Source of the DNA: Celeribacter sp. HF31 | GTDB taxonomy: Bacteria; Pseudomonadota; Alphaproteobacteria; Rhodobacterales; Rhodobacteraceae | DNA: 64,000 bases | Reading direction: 5' to 3' | NCBI RefSeq assembly: GCF_011806455.1 | Contig: NZ_JAATOT010000006.1 | Coordinates: forward strand, 1-64,000 | In this document: piece by piece, positions 18,269 through 27,224 of the stretch | Layout: every line of letters starts with the position of its first letter | Position numbering within the stretch: position 1 is the first letter of the stretch | Notes under the pieces: model-generated | The model's input: the letters and a program-made list of their open reading frames with translations, nothing else | What the model was told of the DNA's origin: nothing | Database searches by the model: none | Made by a program: the position numbers and the translations under genes

Positions 18269-19552
18269 TCAGGCGTTGGCCACGGCGCCGGAGTGATCCG
18301 CCTCGGGGCCTTCGTATTCGGCATAGGTGCGACGTGTGGCGATGTGATCGGCGATGTATTTCGCATCGTGCCAGACGCCCCAGATAAAGGTCGAGCCGCG
18401 CCGGGACAGCCAGGGAAGACCGAGGAAATAGACGCCCTGTTCGGTGGACACGCCGCGCTGATGCGCCGGTTTGCCGTTGTCGTCAAAGGCGTCGACCTTG
18501 AGCCAGCTGTAATCCTGACCGAAGCCCGTCGACCAGATCACGGTTTTCACGCCGGCAGCGGCCAGATCCAGCTCGGAAAGCGGGTTGATCATGCACTCCG
18601 GGTCCGGGCGTTTGAGGCGCGCGGCGGGCTCTTCCGGCAGGTCCAGCCCGTTGCGCGCGATATAGTCATCCGCTGCATCCAAAAGCGAACGCAGATTGTC
18701 ATCGCCGCCGTCGACATTGGCGACCAGATCGGTGCCAAAAAGCACCTTGCCGTCGGTGTAGCTGTTGGTGCGCCCGACAAGCGTCATGCCGCGCGCGGCG
18801 AGATCGCGAAAGTCGATGGTCTTGCCGCCATCGGCTCCGCTCACGGCAATGGTGACATGCTCCTTGCCGGGCTCCATCGCCGGAGCATCCCACAGGCCCA
18901 GAACGCCCAGCCACCAGACGAAATCACGGCCACGATAGCTGCGCGGCGGGCGGTCGTGGGGGCCGACGGAGAGGTAGACCTTGCGCCCGGCTTTCATCAG
19001 CTCTTCGGCGATCTGCACGCCAGAGGAGCCCGCGCCCACCACCAAGACCGCACCGTCTTCAAGCTGATCGGGATTGCGGTAGGCGCTGGAATGCATCTGC
19101 GTCACGGGCGCTTCAGTGGGGATCACCGGCGGGATCACCGGGGTCTGGAACGGCCCGGTGGCGGCAACCACGGTGTTGGCCTCATAGGTGCCGTCCGAGG
19201 TCTCGACGATGAACCCCGGCGCGCCGTCTTTTTTGCGCACTTCCTTGACGTCGACGCCGCAGCGGATCGGCGCGTCGATCATTTTGGCATAGTCTTCGAA
19301 ATAGTCCGCGACGCTGTCTTTCGGGACAAAGTCATCCTGGTCGAAGCCTTTGAAGTCCAGACCCGGAAAGCGGTCGTGCCAGGCCGGACCGTTGGCGACC
19401 AGCGAATCCCAGCGCTCGCTGCGCCAGCGTTCGGCGATCCGCGAGCGTTCGAGCGCGACGTGCGAAATCCCAAGCTTGCCGAGATGCTCACACATCGCGA
19501 CCCCCGCCTGTCCGCCACCCACAACAAGGGTTTCGACCTTTTCAATCGCCAT
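18269..19552 (-). CDS. Flavin-containing monooxygenase (FAD/NADPH type)
   Basis: 427 residues with two Rossmann motifs: GGGQAGVAMCEHLG (FAD, about 12-25) and GAGSSGVQIAEEL (NADPH, about 170-182), and the ATGPFQTPVIPP segment between them. This is the group of CzcO/FMO-like oxygenases acting on soft nucleophiles (amines, sulfur compounds) or as Baeyer-Villiger enzymes. It has its own terminator and so is probably a separate unit from the amine operon downstream, though amine oxygenation would fit there. The substrate cannot be read. Confidence 0.82.
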   Translation of the reverse strand: MAIEKVETLVVGGGQAGVAMCEHLGKLGISHVALERSRIAERWRSERWDSLVANGPAWHDRFPGLDFKGFDQDDFVPKDSVADYFEDYAKMIDAPIRCGVDVKEVRKKDGAPGFIVETSDGTYEANTVVAATGPFQTPVIPPVIPTEAPVTQMHSSAYRNPDQLEDGAVLVVGAGSSGVQIAEELMKAGRKVYLSVGPHDRPPRSYRGRDFVWWLGVLGLWDAPAMEPGKEHVTIAVSGADGGKTIDFRDLAARGMTLVGRTNSYTDGKVLFGTDLVANVDGGDDNLRSLLDAADDYIARNGLDLPEEPAARLKRPDPECMINPLSELDLAAAGVKTVIWSTGFGQDYSWLKVDAFDDNGKPAHQRGVSTEQGVYFLGLPWLSRRGSTFIWGVWHDAKYIADHIATRRTYAEYEGPEADHSGAVANA

Positions 19553-19790
19553 CGGCTCTTCCTTTCATGACATCGTGCATCTGCGCTGATCCGCGCCTTT
19601 GCCCTGATGATTACGGAAGAGCCGGGACAGCGAAAAACATGATTTATTGAAGCCTTGATTTTGTTTCAGCTAATCACTGATCGGGACCTGCGTCACGGCA
19701 TAGGAAAACATGGCTGGCCGACACCTGCATTCAGGTGTGATCTGATCCGCCGTCGGCAGAAGAAAACAGGATATGAAGGTATAGGGAATT

Positions 19791-19866
19791 TGGTGGAGCC
19801 TAGCGGGATCGAACCGCTGACCTCCTGCATGCCATGCAGGCGCTCTCCCAGCTGAGCTAAGGCCCC
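19791..19866 (-). tRNA. tRNA-Ala (anticodon GGC)
   Basis: The cloverleaf is clear on the minus strand: acceptor GGGGCCT / AGGCTCC, D arm with AGCTCAGCTGGGAGAGC, anticodon stem CCTGC/GCAGG with loop ATGGCAT (anticodon GGC, reading GCC), T arm with GGTTCGATCCC, discriminator A, and an encoded CCA at 19791-19793. It lies downstream of the FYDLN gene. Confidence 0.97.
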
Positions 19867-19960
19867 AAATGACCGGTTTTGCGCCGGTCAGACGACTGTG
19901 CGGGTGGGCGTTTCCCGTCCGCCCGCGCTTCCTATTTTGTCTCGCCAGACGTTGCAAGCG

Positions 19961-20000
19961 AAAAAATGACAGGCAGATGAAATTTCCCATCTGCCTTGTC
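19961..20000 (-). terminator. Terminator behind the FYDLN gene
   Basis: The core stem GGCAGATG / CATCTGCC with a mostly AT loop is followed on the minus strand by TTTTTT. It begins about 15 bases after the stop of the FYDLN protein gene. A second short hairpin (GACCGG / CCGGTC) lies between it and the tRNA. Confidence 0.85.
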
Positions 20001-20014
20001 GGGTGATCCTCAGA

Positions 20015-20329
20015 TCAGTCCTCGTCGTCCGCGGCAACGTCGGCAATCTCGTCGAGGGAGACGTTATCGTCATCCTCGTCATCGTCGAGAAGATCGTCAT
20101 CGAGATCGATGTCTGCATCATCATCGACCAACAGATCATCCTCGTCGTCGAGATCGTTGGCGGGTTTCGCCTGTTCTTTTTCGGTGATGGCAACGCGGGA
20201 CTTGTTGTTCACGTCAAACGTCACGATCTCACCGGTGTAGGGAGACACGATCGGATCGCGGTTCAAATCATAGAACCGTTTGCCGGTGGTGGGGCAGACG
20301 CGTTTTACGCCCCATTCCTCTTTGGGCAT
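20015..20329 (-). CDS. FYDLN acid domain protein (TIGR02300 family)
   Basis: 104 residues: an N-terminal conserved block with two-cysteine-like zinc ribbon remnant (WGVKRVCPTTGKRFYDLNRD, then PIVSPYTGE) and a C-terminal half that is almost entirely Asp, Glu and Leu (about 60-104). The family is restricted to alphaproteobacteria and has no established function. The start at 20329 is set by the conserved MPKEEWG. It is transcribed towards tRNA-Ala and is divergent from the zinc protease gene. Confidence 0.92.
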   Translation of the reverse strand: MPKEEWGVKRVCPTTGKRFYDLNRDPIVSPYTGEIVTFDVNNKSRVAITEKEQAKPANDLDDEDDLLVDDDADIDLDDDLLDDDEDDDNVSLDEIADVAADDED

Positions 20330-20489
20330 GATGAATCCCTTTCGTTTAATCTGATCCATATGTGGAGACCTGCGGGCCATGCCATATCGCAAGGGAGCTG
20401 TCAAAGGCTTTTCCCTCAAAAAATGGTAAAGAGCGTGGCCTCGGCTCCTTCGCCACGATATGTGGGGAGAGTGGACCAGAGAGGCAAGT

Positions 20490-21185
20490 ATGGGCGACAT
20501 TATTCTCGACGGAAATCCGCCGGTGGGTGTGACTTTGCGGCGCTCGAGCCGGGCAAAGCGGCTGTCTCTGCGGGTGTCGCGTCTCGATGGCCGAGTGACC
20601 CTGTCGATGCCCGCGCGGTTGCCGGAGCGTGAGGCCTTGGCGTTCTTGCGCGAAAAGGAAGACTGGATTCGCAAACATCTCGGCACGCGGGCGCCGGAGC
20701 AGGCGGCCGTTTTCGGTGCCTCTGTGCCGTTTCTGGGACGCGAGGTGGAGATCGTGCCGGGACTGGGGCGGCGTGCCCTGTTGAAAGACGGGTGTCTTGA
20801 GGTGCCCGGTGAGCCAGCGCGTGTTGCCGCAAAGGTCAAAGCTTTTCTGAAACTCGAAGCCCAGATGCGGCTTCGCGAGGCTTCGGATCGTTACGCAGCC
20901 ATTCTGAAAACCGATTACGGCCGGATCACCCTGCGCGATCCGCGCTCGCGTTGGGGGTCCTGCACCTCGGCGGGCAATCTCATGTATTCCTGGCGTCTGG
21001 TGATGGCGCCTGCGGCGGTGCTCGACTATGTCGCCGCCCATGAGGTGGCGCATCGGTTGGAGATGAACCATTCGGATCGCTTCTGGGCCCATGTTGCGCG
21101 GGTCTGTCCCGATCATGCCGCGCATCGCCGCTGGTTGCATACAGAGGGTGAAAAGCTACACGCCTGGCGGTTCGAGACGGATTGA
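20490..21185 (+). CDS. YgjP-like zinc metalloprotease (DUF45/M48-like)
   Basis: 231 residues. The zinc site HEVAH (about 183-187) is followed by NHSDRFW, and RSRWGSCTSAGNLMYSWRL precedes it: the full signature of the YgjP/SprT-like (PF01863) family. These are predicted cytosolic gluzincins of uncertain substrate. The start ATG at 20490 has AGAGG upstream; the open frame extends ten codons further without a conserved sequence. Confidence 0.9.
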   Translation: MGDIILDGNPPVGVTLRRSSRAKRLSLRVSRLDGRVTLSMPARLPEREALAFLREKEDWIRKHLGTRAPEQAAVFGASVPFLGREVEIVPGLGRRALLKDGCLEVPGEPARVAAKVKAFLKLEAQMRLREASDRYAAILKTDYGRITLRDPRSRWGSCTSAGNLMYSWRLVMAPAAVLDYVAAHEVAHRLEMNHSDRFWAHVARVCPDHAAHRRWLHTEGEKLHAWRFETD

Positions 21186-21197
21186 CATTCCTGGCTT

Positions 21198-21207
21198 TGT
21201 GATCACA
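21198..21207. promoter_or_regulatory. TGTGATCACA palindrome before the GntR gene
   Basis: A perfect 10-bp palindrome (with TT on its left: TTGTGATCACA) ten bases before the GntR start. The same palindrome is paired upstream of sucC and of sdhC. GntR/FCD proteins usually bind short dyads of the type TTGT..ACAA, so this is a plausible autoregulatory site. Confidence 0.65.
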
Positions 21208-21216
21208 TTTGCGCGC

Positions 21217-21870
21217 ATGATTACGCCCACGATCCGCCCAACCGAGACCCCGACCGTCGCGCATGATCGCGTCTACCGCGCTCTGCGCACGCGGATCATG
21301 CATGGCGAATTCCTGCCCGGTCAGGCGCTGACCCTGCGCGGCATCGGCAAGATGTTCGATGTCTCCATGACGCCCTCGCGTGAGGCGGTGCGGCGGCTGG
21401 TGGCGGATGGGGGGCTGAACCTTTCGGCTTCGGGTCGGGTGAGCACGCCGGAGCTGTCAAACGAGCGTTTGGAAGAACTGGCCTCGATCCGGGCGCTGAT
21501 TGAGCCGGAACTGGCCTCTCGCGCGCTGCCGCGGGCGCATATGGCGCTGATTGACCGGCTTCAGACCATCAATGGCACGATTGCCGAAATGGTCGCGAAA
21601 CATGACGACGTGGGTTACATCCGCGCCAATCTCGAGTTCCACCGCACGCTCTATTTGCGCGCGCAGGCGCCTGCGATGCTGGCGCTGACGGAAACTGTCT
21701 GGCTTCAGCTCGGGCCGACGATGCGGGCGCTCTATGCGCGGCTCAACCGGACCGAGGTGCCGCATAACCATCGCTTGATCGTCGCGGCGCTGCGGGCGGG
21801 GGATGAGCCTGGGCTGCGGCTTGCGGTGCGCTCTGATGTGACGCAGGGGCTGCGGATGCTGGCGGTGTGA
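21217..21870 (+). CDS. GntR family regulator, FCD (FadR-like) group
   Basis: 217 residues: winged helix-turn-helix (about 12-75; VYRALRTRIMHGEFLPG, LRGIGKMFDVSMTPSREAVRRL) and an all-helical FCD effector domain (about 85-212) with His residues in NLEFHRTLY and HNHRLIV that usually bind metal and a carboxylate ligand. Such regulators often sense organic acids. The TGTGATCACA palindrome lies right before its start and recurs at the sucC and sdhC promoters, so I infer it controls TCA-cycle genes. TCA regulators of this kind (for example AkgR) have been described in Rhodobacter, but I cannot say whether this is the same protein. Confidence 0.9.
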   Translation: MITPTIRPTETPTVAHDRVYRALRTRIMHGEFLPGQALTLRGIGKMFDVSMTPSREAVRRLVADGGLNLSASGRVSTPELSNERLEELASIRALIEPELASRALPRAHMALIDRLQTINGTIAEMVAKHDDVGYIRANLEFHRTLYLRAQAPAMLALTETVWLQLGPTMRALYARLNRTEVPHNHRLIVAALRAGDEPGLRLAVRSDVTQGLRMLAV

Positions 21871-22354
21871 GACGGCTGATCCCTAATTTTATTAAAATTT
21901 TTCAAAAATTGAATTTCAGCGACGGAAGCTGCGGAACATCGCGTTCAAAGCCTTGAAACGCACAACAACTGGTTGGGACATGCCCAAAGCACAGGGACAC
22001 CGACGCCATATCCAGAACACGACAGACATCTCCGAAGAGGAGGCCTTCGGTACTTTTGGCGCGCGCCAATCGTTGGAGGGCCCTATAAGAGGCTTTCCGC
22101 CGATATGTTTTTTTTCCATTGGCCTTTGTTTGACCATGGGGGCTATTCAGCCCTGACAGTTTCCGGCCCTTATCACCCCCCCCCGATGACGGGTCGGACG
22201 AGAAGGGATCGCATTTTGGCGGTCCCTTCTCACCTTCCTCTCCCAATCAAGCCTTTCCCAATCAAGACTCCGCTCCGTGGCTTGACCTTTTCTGCGCCGC
22301 AGAGTCTTTTGGGTGAGACAGAGTGGCGCAGGGGCAATGAGAGGGGCAATAAGC
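21871..22354. other. 484-base stretch without a recognised gene
   Basis: AT-rich just after the GntR stop, then mixed. It contains a run of eight T at about 22107, a run of eight C at about 22177 and a short direct repeat of CCCAATCAAG near 22243 and 22257. A 73-codon frame on the minus strand (21916-22137) and others show no family pattern and no good start. It may hold a promoter for the thioesterase gene, a small RNA or degraded DNA; nothing can be claimed. Confidence 0.4.
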
Positions 22355-22825
22355 ATGGCACGTTATCTGGAAATGACCGAAATGATGACGCCGGATCTGG
22401 CGAATTTTTCGGGCAAGGTGCATGGCGGCGCGCTCTTGCGTCTACTCGATCTTGTGGCCTTTTCCTGTGCTTCGCGCTACTCGGGGCAATATGCCGTGAC
22501 GCTGTCGGTCGATCAGGTGATGTTCAAACAGCCGATCCATGTGGGCGAGTTGCTGCATTGCCGCGCGACGGTGAATTACGTCGGCCGCACCTCGATGGAG
22601 ATCGGCATTCGGGTCGAGGCGGAAAACATCCGCACCCAGACCGTGCGCCACACCAATTCCTGCTATTTCACCATGGTTGCCGTAGATGATACGGGCAAAT
22701 CCGTGACCGTGCCGCAATTTACGCCAGAGACGGAAACGGACAAACAACGCTGGCGCGCCGCTGAGCTGCGCAGGGAATTGCGTATCGAGCATGCCAAGCG
22801 GCTGGAAGAAGCGGCCAAGGGGTGA
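22355..22825 (+). CDS. Acyl-CoA thioesterase, hot-dog fold (YciA-like)
   Basis: 156 residues. GKVHGGALLRLLDLVAF holds the catalytic Asp region of YciA-type hot-dog thioesterases, followed by VTLSVDQVMFKQPIHVGELL and VGRTSMEIGIRVEAEN. It hydrolyses acyl-CoA esters in the cytosol. The start is ATG at 22355, after a GAGGGG; the family alignment begins at MARYLEMTEMMTPDLAN. The C-terminus is charged helix. It is convergent with the exported protein gene behind it, with only three bases between. Confidence 0.88.
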   Translation: MARYLEMTEMMTPDLANFSGKVHGGALLRLLDLVAFSCASRYSGQYAVTLSVDQVMFKQPIHVGELLHCRATVNYVGRTSMEIGIRVEAENIRTQTVRHTNSCYFTMVAVDDTGKSVTVPQFTPETETDKQRWRAAELRRELRIEHAKRLEEAAKG

Positions 22826-22828
22826 CGC

Positions 22829-23362
22829 TCAGGGGGCAAACTCTGTTGGAGGTTTCGGCCCCTCTTCGGGGTAGGTGATGGACAAGAGCGGCTGAGAAAA
22901 CCCTGCGCCAAACATCATGAAAATTCCCCAACGCCTCGGATCACCGGTTGGTCCTTCCATCCATCCGATAGACCACTCGGGCTCGAGGCTGTGATCGCGC
23001 GGTAAGTCGGGGGTGTAAGTATCTCTTAACTCCTCCAGAGAGGACTCGAGTTGTGCCCGATCTCTTTCAAGGTTGAAGTGCCCAAGTTCATCGGACACGT
23101 AGCAAGAGCCCGATGTATAGCTGAGGGAAAAGCCGTCGCGAGGATGTAGAAAATCTACATCTTCCGATGTGATTTGCACGCGCACCAAATGGGTGAGATC
23201 GGGGAATGTCCCGGTCTTGAGCGGTTTGAGGCAATAGGACTCAAAGAAATCCAGAAACCTATCTGACATCGGCACGCGACGCTCGACGATTTCCGATCCT
23301 GCGGCCCCCAGGCACAACCCGGATATGAGAATGCCCACGAAGGGAAACGGTTTGATTGTCAT
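22829..23362 (-). CDS. Hypothetical exported protein
   Basis: 177 residues, not recognised. The N-terminus MTIKPFPFVGILISGLCLGAAG is a signal peptide with small residues at the likely cleavage site (about residue 22-25). The mature part contains two Cys (about 44 and 90) and no known motif, is mildly acidic, and ends in a proline-rich tail. It follows lpd by 70 bases in the same direction and may be the last gene of the suc-lpd operon. Confidence 0.75.
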   Translation of the reverse strand: MTIKPFPFVGILISGLCLGAAGSEIVERRVPMSDRFLDFFESYCLKPLKTGTFPDLTHLVRVQITSEDVDFLHPRDGFSLSYTSGSCYVSDELGHFNLERDRAQLESSLEELRDTYTPDLPRDHSLEPEWSIGWMEGPTGDPRRWGIFMMFGAGFSQPLLSITYPEEGPKPPTEFAP

Positions 23363-23432
23363 GCAAAATGTCTCAAAACCAAAAAGGGCGACCCTAAGGC
23401 CGCCCTGAGACTGTATTCTATGGGCTTGGATA

Positions 23433-24827
23433 TCAAGCGTGGATCGGACCGTCGCCACAGGCCAGAGCGGCCTCGCGCACGGCTTCCGAGTAGGTCGGGT
23501 GGGCGTGACAGGTAAGGGCGATGTCCTGCGCCGAGCCGCCGTATTCCATCGCCACACAGATCTCGTGGATCATGTCGCCAGCCGCCGGGCCGATGATCGC
23601 AGCCCCCAAGAGGCGATCGGTTTCCGCATCCGCGATGAGTTTCACGAAGCCGTCGCCCTGGAACACGGCCTTGGCGCGCGCGTTGCCCATGAAGGAGAAC
23701 TTGCCGACTTTCACTTTGCGGCCTTCTTCTTTCAGTTGCGCTTCGGTCTTGCCGACGGTGGCGACTTCGGGCGAGGTGTAGATCACGCCCGGGATCACGT
23801 CGTAGTTCACATGGCCATGTTTGCCGGCCAGAACCTCGGCGACGGCCATGCCTTCGTCCTCGGCTTTGTGGGCGAGCATTGGCCCGACGATGGCGTCGCC
23901 GATGGCGTAGATGCCCGGAACATTGGTCGCCCAATGCGCGTCGGTTTTGATCTGGCCGCGCTCGGTCATTTCGACACCCAGCTCAGAGAGGCCAAGCCCG
24001 TCGGTGTAGGGTTTGCGGCCCGTGGCCACCAGAACGACGTCGGCGTCGAGCGTATGCTCGCTGTCGTCTTTCTTGAGCTTGTAGTTGACCTTCGCCTTGG
24101 TTTTCGAAGCGTCTACGTTTTGCACGGCGGCGCCCAGAACGAAGTTGAGGCCTTGTTTCTCCAACAGCTTTTTGAAGGTGCGCTGCACGTCGGCGTCCAT
24201 GCCGGGGGTGATGAAATCCATGAATTCCACCACGGTCACCTCGGCGCCGAGACGGGCATACACAGATCCAAGCTCCAGACCGATCACGCCCGCGCCGATC
24301 ACGACCATCTTCTTCGGCACTTTCGGCAGTTCAAGCGCGCCGGTGCTGTCGACCACCACGCCGCCCTCGTTGTTCACCTCGACACCCGGCAAAGACGTCG
24401 GCACGGAACCGGACGCGATCACGATGTTCTTGGCCTCATGGACCTCATCGCCAACTTTGACCTTGCCCTTTTCCGGGATGGAGCCATAGCCTTTGAGCCA
24501 GTCGATCTTGTTCTTTTTGAACAGGAATTCGATGCCGCCGGTGTTCTGGCCCACGACGTCATCCTTGTAGGATTTCATCTGTGCCCAATCGACCGACGGG
24601 CTTTTGCCCTTGAGACCCATGGCGGCGAAATTGTGCTCCGCCTCATGCAGGTGGTGCGTCGCGTTCAACAGCGCTTTCGACGGGATACAGCCGACGTTGA
24701 GGCAGGTGCCGCCCAGCGTCTCGCGGCCCTCGACCACGGCGGTCTTGAGGCCCAGTTGGGCGCAGCGAATGGCGGACACGTAGCCGCCGGGGCCAGCGCC
24801 GATGATGATCACGTCGTAGGATGCCAT
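23433..24827 (-). CDS. lpd: Dihydrolipoamide dehydrogenase (E3)
   Basis: 464 residues. FAD motif [14 protein letters not shown], redox disulfide C42-C47 ([13 protein letters not shown]), NAD motif [20 protein letters not shown], and the C-terminal [11 protein letters not shown]... with the catalytic His. It re-oxidises the lipoyl group of E2, passing electrons to NAD. It stands at the end of the suc operon, 31 bases behind a MAPEG gene, and so serves the 2-oxoglutarate dehydrogenase complex, possibly others too. Confidence 0.96.
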   Translation of the reverse strand: MASYDVIIIGAGPGGYVSAIRCAQLGLKTAVVEGRETLGGTCLNVGCIPSKALLNATHHLHEAEHNFAAMGLKGKSPSVDWAQMKSYKDDVVGQNTGGIEFLFKKNKIDWLKGYGSIPEKGKVKVGDEVHEAKNIVIASGSVPTSLPGVEVNNEGGVVVDSTGALELPKVPKKMVVIGAGVIGLELGSVYARLGAEVTVVEFMDFITPGMDADVQRTFKKLLEKQGLNFVLGAAVQNVDASKTKAKVNYKLKKDDSEHTLDADVVLVATGRKPYTDGLGLSELGVEMTERGQIKTDAHWATNVPGIYAIGDAIVGPMLAHKAEDEGMAVAEVLAGKHGHVNYDVIPGVIYTSPEVATVGKTEAQLKEEGRKVKVGKFSFMGNARAKAVFQGDGFVKLIADAETDRLLGAAIIGPAAGDMIHEICVAMEYGGSAQDIALTCHAHPTYSEAVREAALACGDGPIHA

Positions 24828-24858
24828 GGTCTTCTCCTTGGTCAGATTTTCGAGCCGC

Positions 24859-25254
24859 TCAGATCAGCGCGGCGATGAACAGAATGGCACAGCAGAGCAA
24901 GGCGATCATCCAGATATAGGACCGCCACGGCTGCCAGCCGAAAGCATAGGCGGGCACATAGAGCACCCGTGCGATCAGATAGACCACGCCCGCGCCGAGG
25001 GTGACGGCGCTCGACTGATCCGTGAGGTGGATCAGGAATACGCCCGCAGCGAAGAAGGGGAACATCTGAATGTGATTGTCATAGGCGCGCAGCATCCGCG
25101 CCGTGGTCTTGCGCATCTCGCGGCTGGGCGCGCGGTCGCGGGGGCTTGTGGTGTAGCCCGGCCCCAGATCGACATTCGCCATATAAGAGGCCACCACGAA
25201 TTGCGCGATGTGCAAGAGGCCTGCGAGGGCGAGGAGGGTGAGGAGGGGGGTCAT
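24859..25254 (-). CDS. MAPEG family membrane protein (second copy)
   Basis: 131 residues, about four membrane helices. [20 protein letters not shown] starts the chain, and the conserved segment [19 protein letters not shown] and the C-terminal [20 protein letters not shown] match the MAPEG superfamily. Its start codon overlaps the stop of the upstream MAPEG gene (TGATG), so both are co-translated. It is a diverged duplicate of that gene. The bacterial members have no settled role. Confidence 0.88.
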   Translation of the reverse strand: MTPLLTLLALAGLLHIAQFVVASYMANVDLGPGYTTSPRDRAPSREMRKTTARMLRAYDNHIQMFPFFAAGVFLIHLTDQSSAVTLGAGVVYLIARVLYVPAYAFGWQPWRSYIWMIALLCCAILFIAALI

Positions 25255-25646
25255 CAGAAGAAACTCGCAATGATCATGGCAAATGTGGCCAGAAAGCCTG
25301 CCGTGAAGATCACCGACCGCCACGGCACCCAGCCAAACGCATAGGCCGGAAGGTAGAGCGCGCGGGCGATGACGAAGAGCCAGGCGCAGAGCGCGGTGAA
25401 GACCGAATTGCTCTCGGTGAAAGACACCAGCACCACGGCGATGATGAACAATCCGATGTTCTCGATATGGTTTCCGAGCGCGCGGCGCAGGCGTTTCGTG
25501 TGATCGGAAAGTTTGCTCTCAAGATTGTCACGTGGGCCGACATTGCCCTCTTTGCCGACGTCGTCTTGCAAAGACCTTTGCGACCACATCACGGCGGCGA
25601 CGTGGACAAGGGCGGTGGCGGCGAGAGCGGCGAGTTCGGGTGTCAT
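25254..25646 (-). CDS. MAPEG family membrane protein (first copy)
   Basis: 130 residues with about four membrane helices; RRALGNHIENIGLFIIAVVL and RALYLPAYAFGWVPWRSVIF align with the second copy behind it. The superfamily includes microsomal glutathione transferases and leukotriene synthases, but activity in bacteria is mostly untested. It lies 77 bases behind sucB, within the TCA operon. Confidence 0.88.
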   Translation of the reverse strand: MTPELAALAATALVHVAAVMWSQRSLQDDVGKEGNVGPRDNLESKLSDHTKRLRRALGNHIENIGLFIIAVVLVSFTESNSVFTALCAWLFVIARALYLPAYAFGWVPWRSVIFTAGFLATFAMIIASFF

Positions 25647-25723
25647 TGCGTGAGACCTTTCCGGATGTCGATCTGTCCGGTCAGATAGAGGCGGGGCGGG
25701 AAAAGTCCCGCCCCAACTTTGTT

Positions 25724-27220
25724 TTACAGATCCATCAACAGACGACGCGGGTCTTCAAGCGCTTCTTTAACGCGCACGAGGAAGGTCACGGCGCCTTTGC
25801 CGTCCACGATCCGGTGGTCGTAGGACAGGGCGAGATACATCATCGGGCGGATTTTGATCTCGCCGTTGATGACCATCGGACGGTCCTGAATTTTATGCAT
25901 GCCGAGGATACCGGACTGCGGGGGGTTCAGGATGGGCGAGGACATCAAGGAGCCGTAGACACCACCGTTGGAGATGGTGAAGGTGCCGCCCTGCATTTCC
26001 GCCATGGACAGTTTGCCGTCACGCGCACGTTTGCCTTTTTCCGAGATGGCTTTTTCGATCTCGGCAAAGGACATGATGTCGGCATCGCGGATCACCGGCA
26101 CGACGAGGCCCTGCGGGGTGCCCGCAGCGACGCCCATGTTGACGTAGTTCTTGTAGACCACATCGGTGCCGTCGATCTCGGCGTTTACTTCCGGCACTTC
26201 TTTGAGCGCGTGGCAGCAGGCCTTGGTGAAGAAGGACATGAAGCCGAGGCGCACGCCGTGTTTCTTCTCGAACAGGTCTTTGTACTCTTTGCGCAGAGCC
26301 ATCACCTCGGTCATGTCCACCTCGTTATAGGTGGTGAGCATGGCGGCGGTGTTTTGCGACTCTTTGAGACGACGCGCGATGGTCTGACGCAGTTTGGTCA
26401 TTTTCACGCGCTCTTCGCGGGCGGCGTCTTCGGCCGGACGCGGAGCAGCAGGTGCAGCCGCCGGAGCAGGTGCAGCCGCCGGTTTGTTCAGCGCGTTCAG
26501 CACGTCTTCTTTCATGATGCGGCCATCTTTGCCCGAACCAGACACAGAGGACGGATCGACGCCTTTTTCGGCCATCAGCTTGTTGGCCGACGGCGCATTC
26601 TCGACGTCTTTGCCGGAAGCGGCAGGCGCGGAGGCCGGAGCCGCCGCAGGTTTCGCAGCTGCGCCACCAGCGCCCGAGGACATCTCGGCCAGTTTGCCAC
26701 CAGCAGCCACCGTGTCGCCTTCGTTTGCGACGATGGCGGTCAGGGTGCCCGCAGCCGGGGCCGGCACTTCGACGGAGACCTTGTCGGTTTCCAGCTCACA
26801 GAGCATCTCATCGGCCTCAAAGCTGTCACCCACGGCTTTGAACCAGGTGGCCACAGTGGCCTCGGTCACGGATTCGCCAAGGGTCGGCACCATGATGTCG
26901 ACGGAGCCACCGGAGGCGGCGGGTTTGTCTTCGACCATTTCGGAATGGTGACGGGGCGCGACCTCTTCGGGGCCGGCGTTGCCTTCTTCGGAGAGCGTCG
27001 CCAGGAGCGCGTCAACGCCGACGGTTTCGCCCTCGGCGGCGACGATTTCACCCAGCACGCCAGCGGCGGGGGAGGGCACTTCGACGGTCACCTTGTCGGT
27101 TTCCAGCTCGCAGAGCATTTCATCGACCGCCACGGTGTCACCCGGTTTCTTGAACCAGGTGGCAACGGTGGCTTCGGTCACGGATTCACCCAGGGTCGGG
27201 ACGCGGACTTCAACGGACAT
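25724..27220 (-). CDS. sucB: 2-oxoglutarate dehydrogenase E2, dihydrolipoyl succinyltransferase
   Basis: 498 residues. Two lipoyl domains follow one another (lipoyl lysines K43 and K147, each in ELETDKV), then Ala/Pro linkers, a peripheral-subunit-binding domain (about 205-240; [20 protein letters not shown]), and the acyltransferase domain with [13 protein letters not shown]. coli SucB has one lipoyl domain; two are known in some alphaproteobacteria. It transfers the succinyl group to CoA. sucA lies upstream with four bases between. Confidence 0.95.
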   Translation of the reverse strand: MSVEVRVPTLGESVTEATVATWFKKPGDTVAVDEMLCELETDKVTVEVPSPAAGVLGEIVAAEGETVGVDALLATLSEEGNAGPEEVAPRHHSEMVEDKPAASGGSVDIMVPTLGESVTEATVATWFKAVGDSFEADEMLCELETDKVSVEVPAPAAGTLTAIVANEGDTVAAGGKLAEMSSGAGGAAAKPAAAPASAPAASGKDVENAPSANKLMAEKGVDPSSVSGSGKDGRIMKEDVLNALNKPAAAPAPAAAPAAPRPAEDAAREERVKMTKLRQTIARRLKESQNTAAMLTTYNEVDMTEVMALRKEYKDLFEKKHGVRLGFMSFFTKACCHALKEVPEVNAEIDGTDVVYKNYVNMGVAAGTPQGLVVPVIRDADIMSFAEIEKAISEKGKRARDGKLSMAEMQGGTFTISNGGVYGSLMSSPILNPPQSGILGMHKIQDRPMVINGEIKIRPMMYLALSYDHRIVDGKGAVTFLVRVKEALEDPRRLLMDL

Positions 27221-27224
27221 AGGA

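Noticed and set aside
18046-18486. 146-codon frame on the minus strand across the monooxygenase 3' end and the gap
   Set aside because: It overlaps the intact monooxygenase gene in another frame, is low in complexity and contains the terminator stem; no family pattern.
21902-22246. 114-codon frame on the minus strand in the long gap
   Set aside because: Proline/glycine-rich translation of homopolymer runs, no start signal, no motif.
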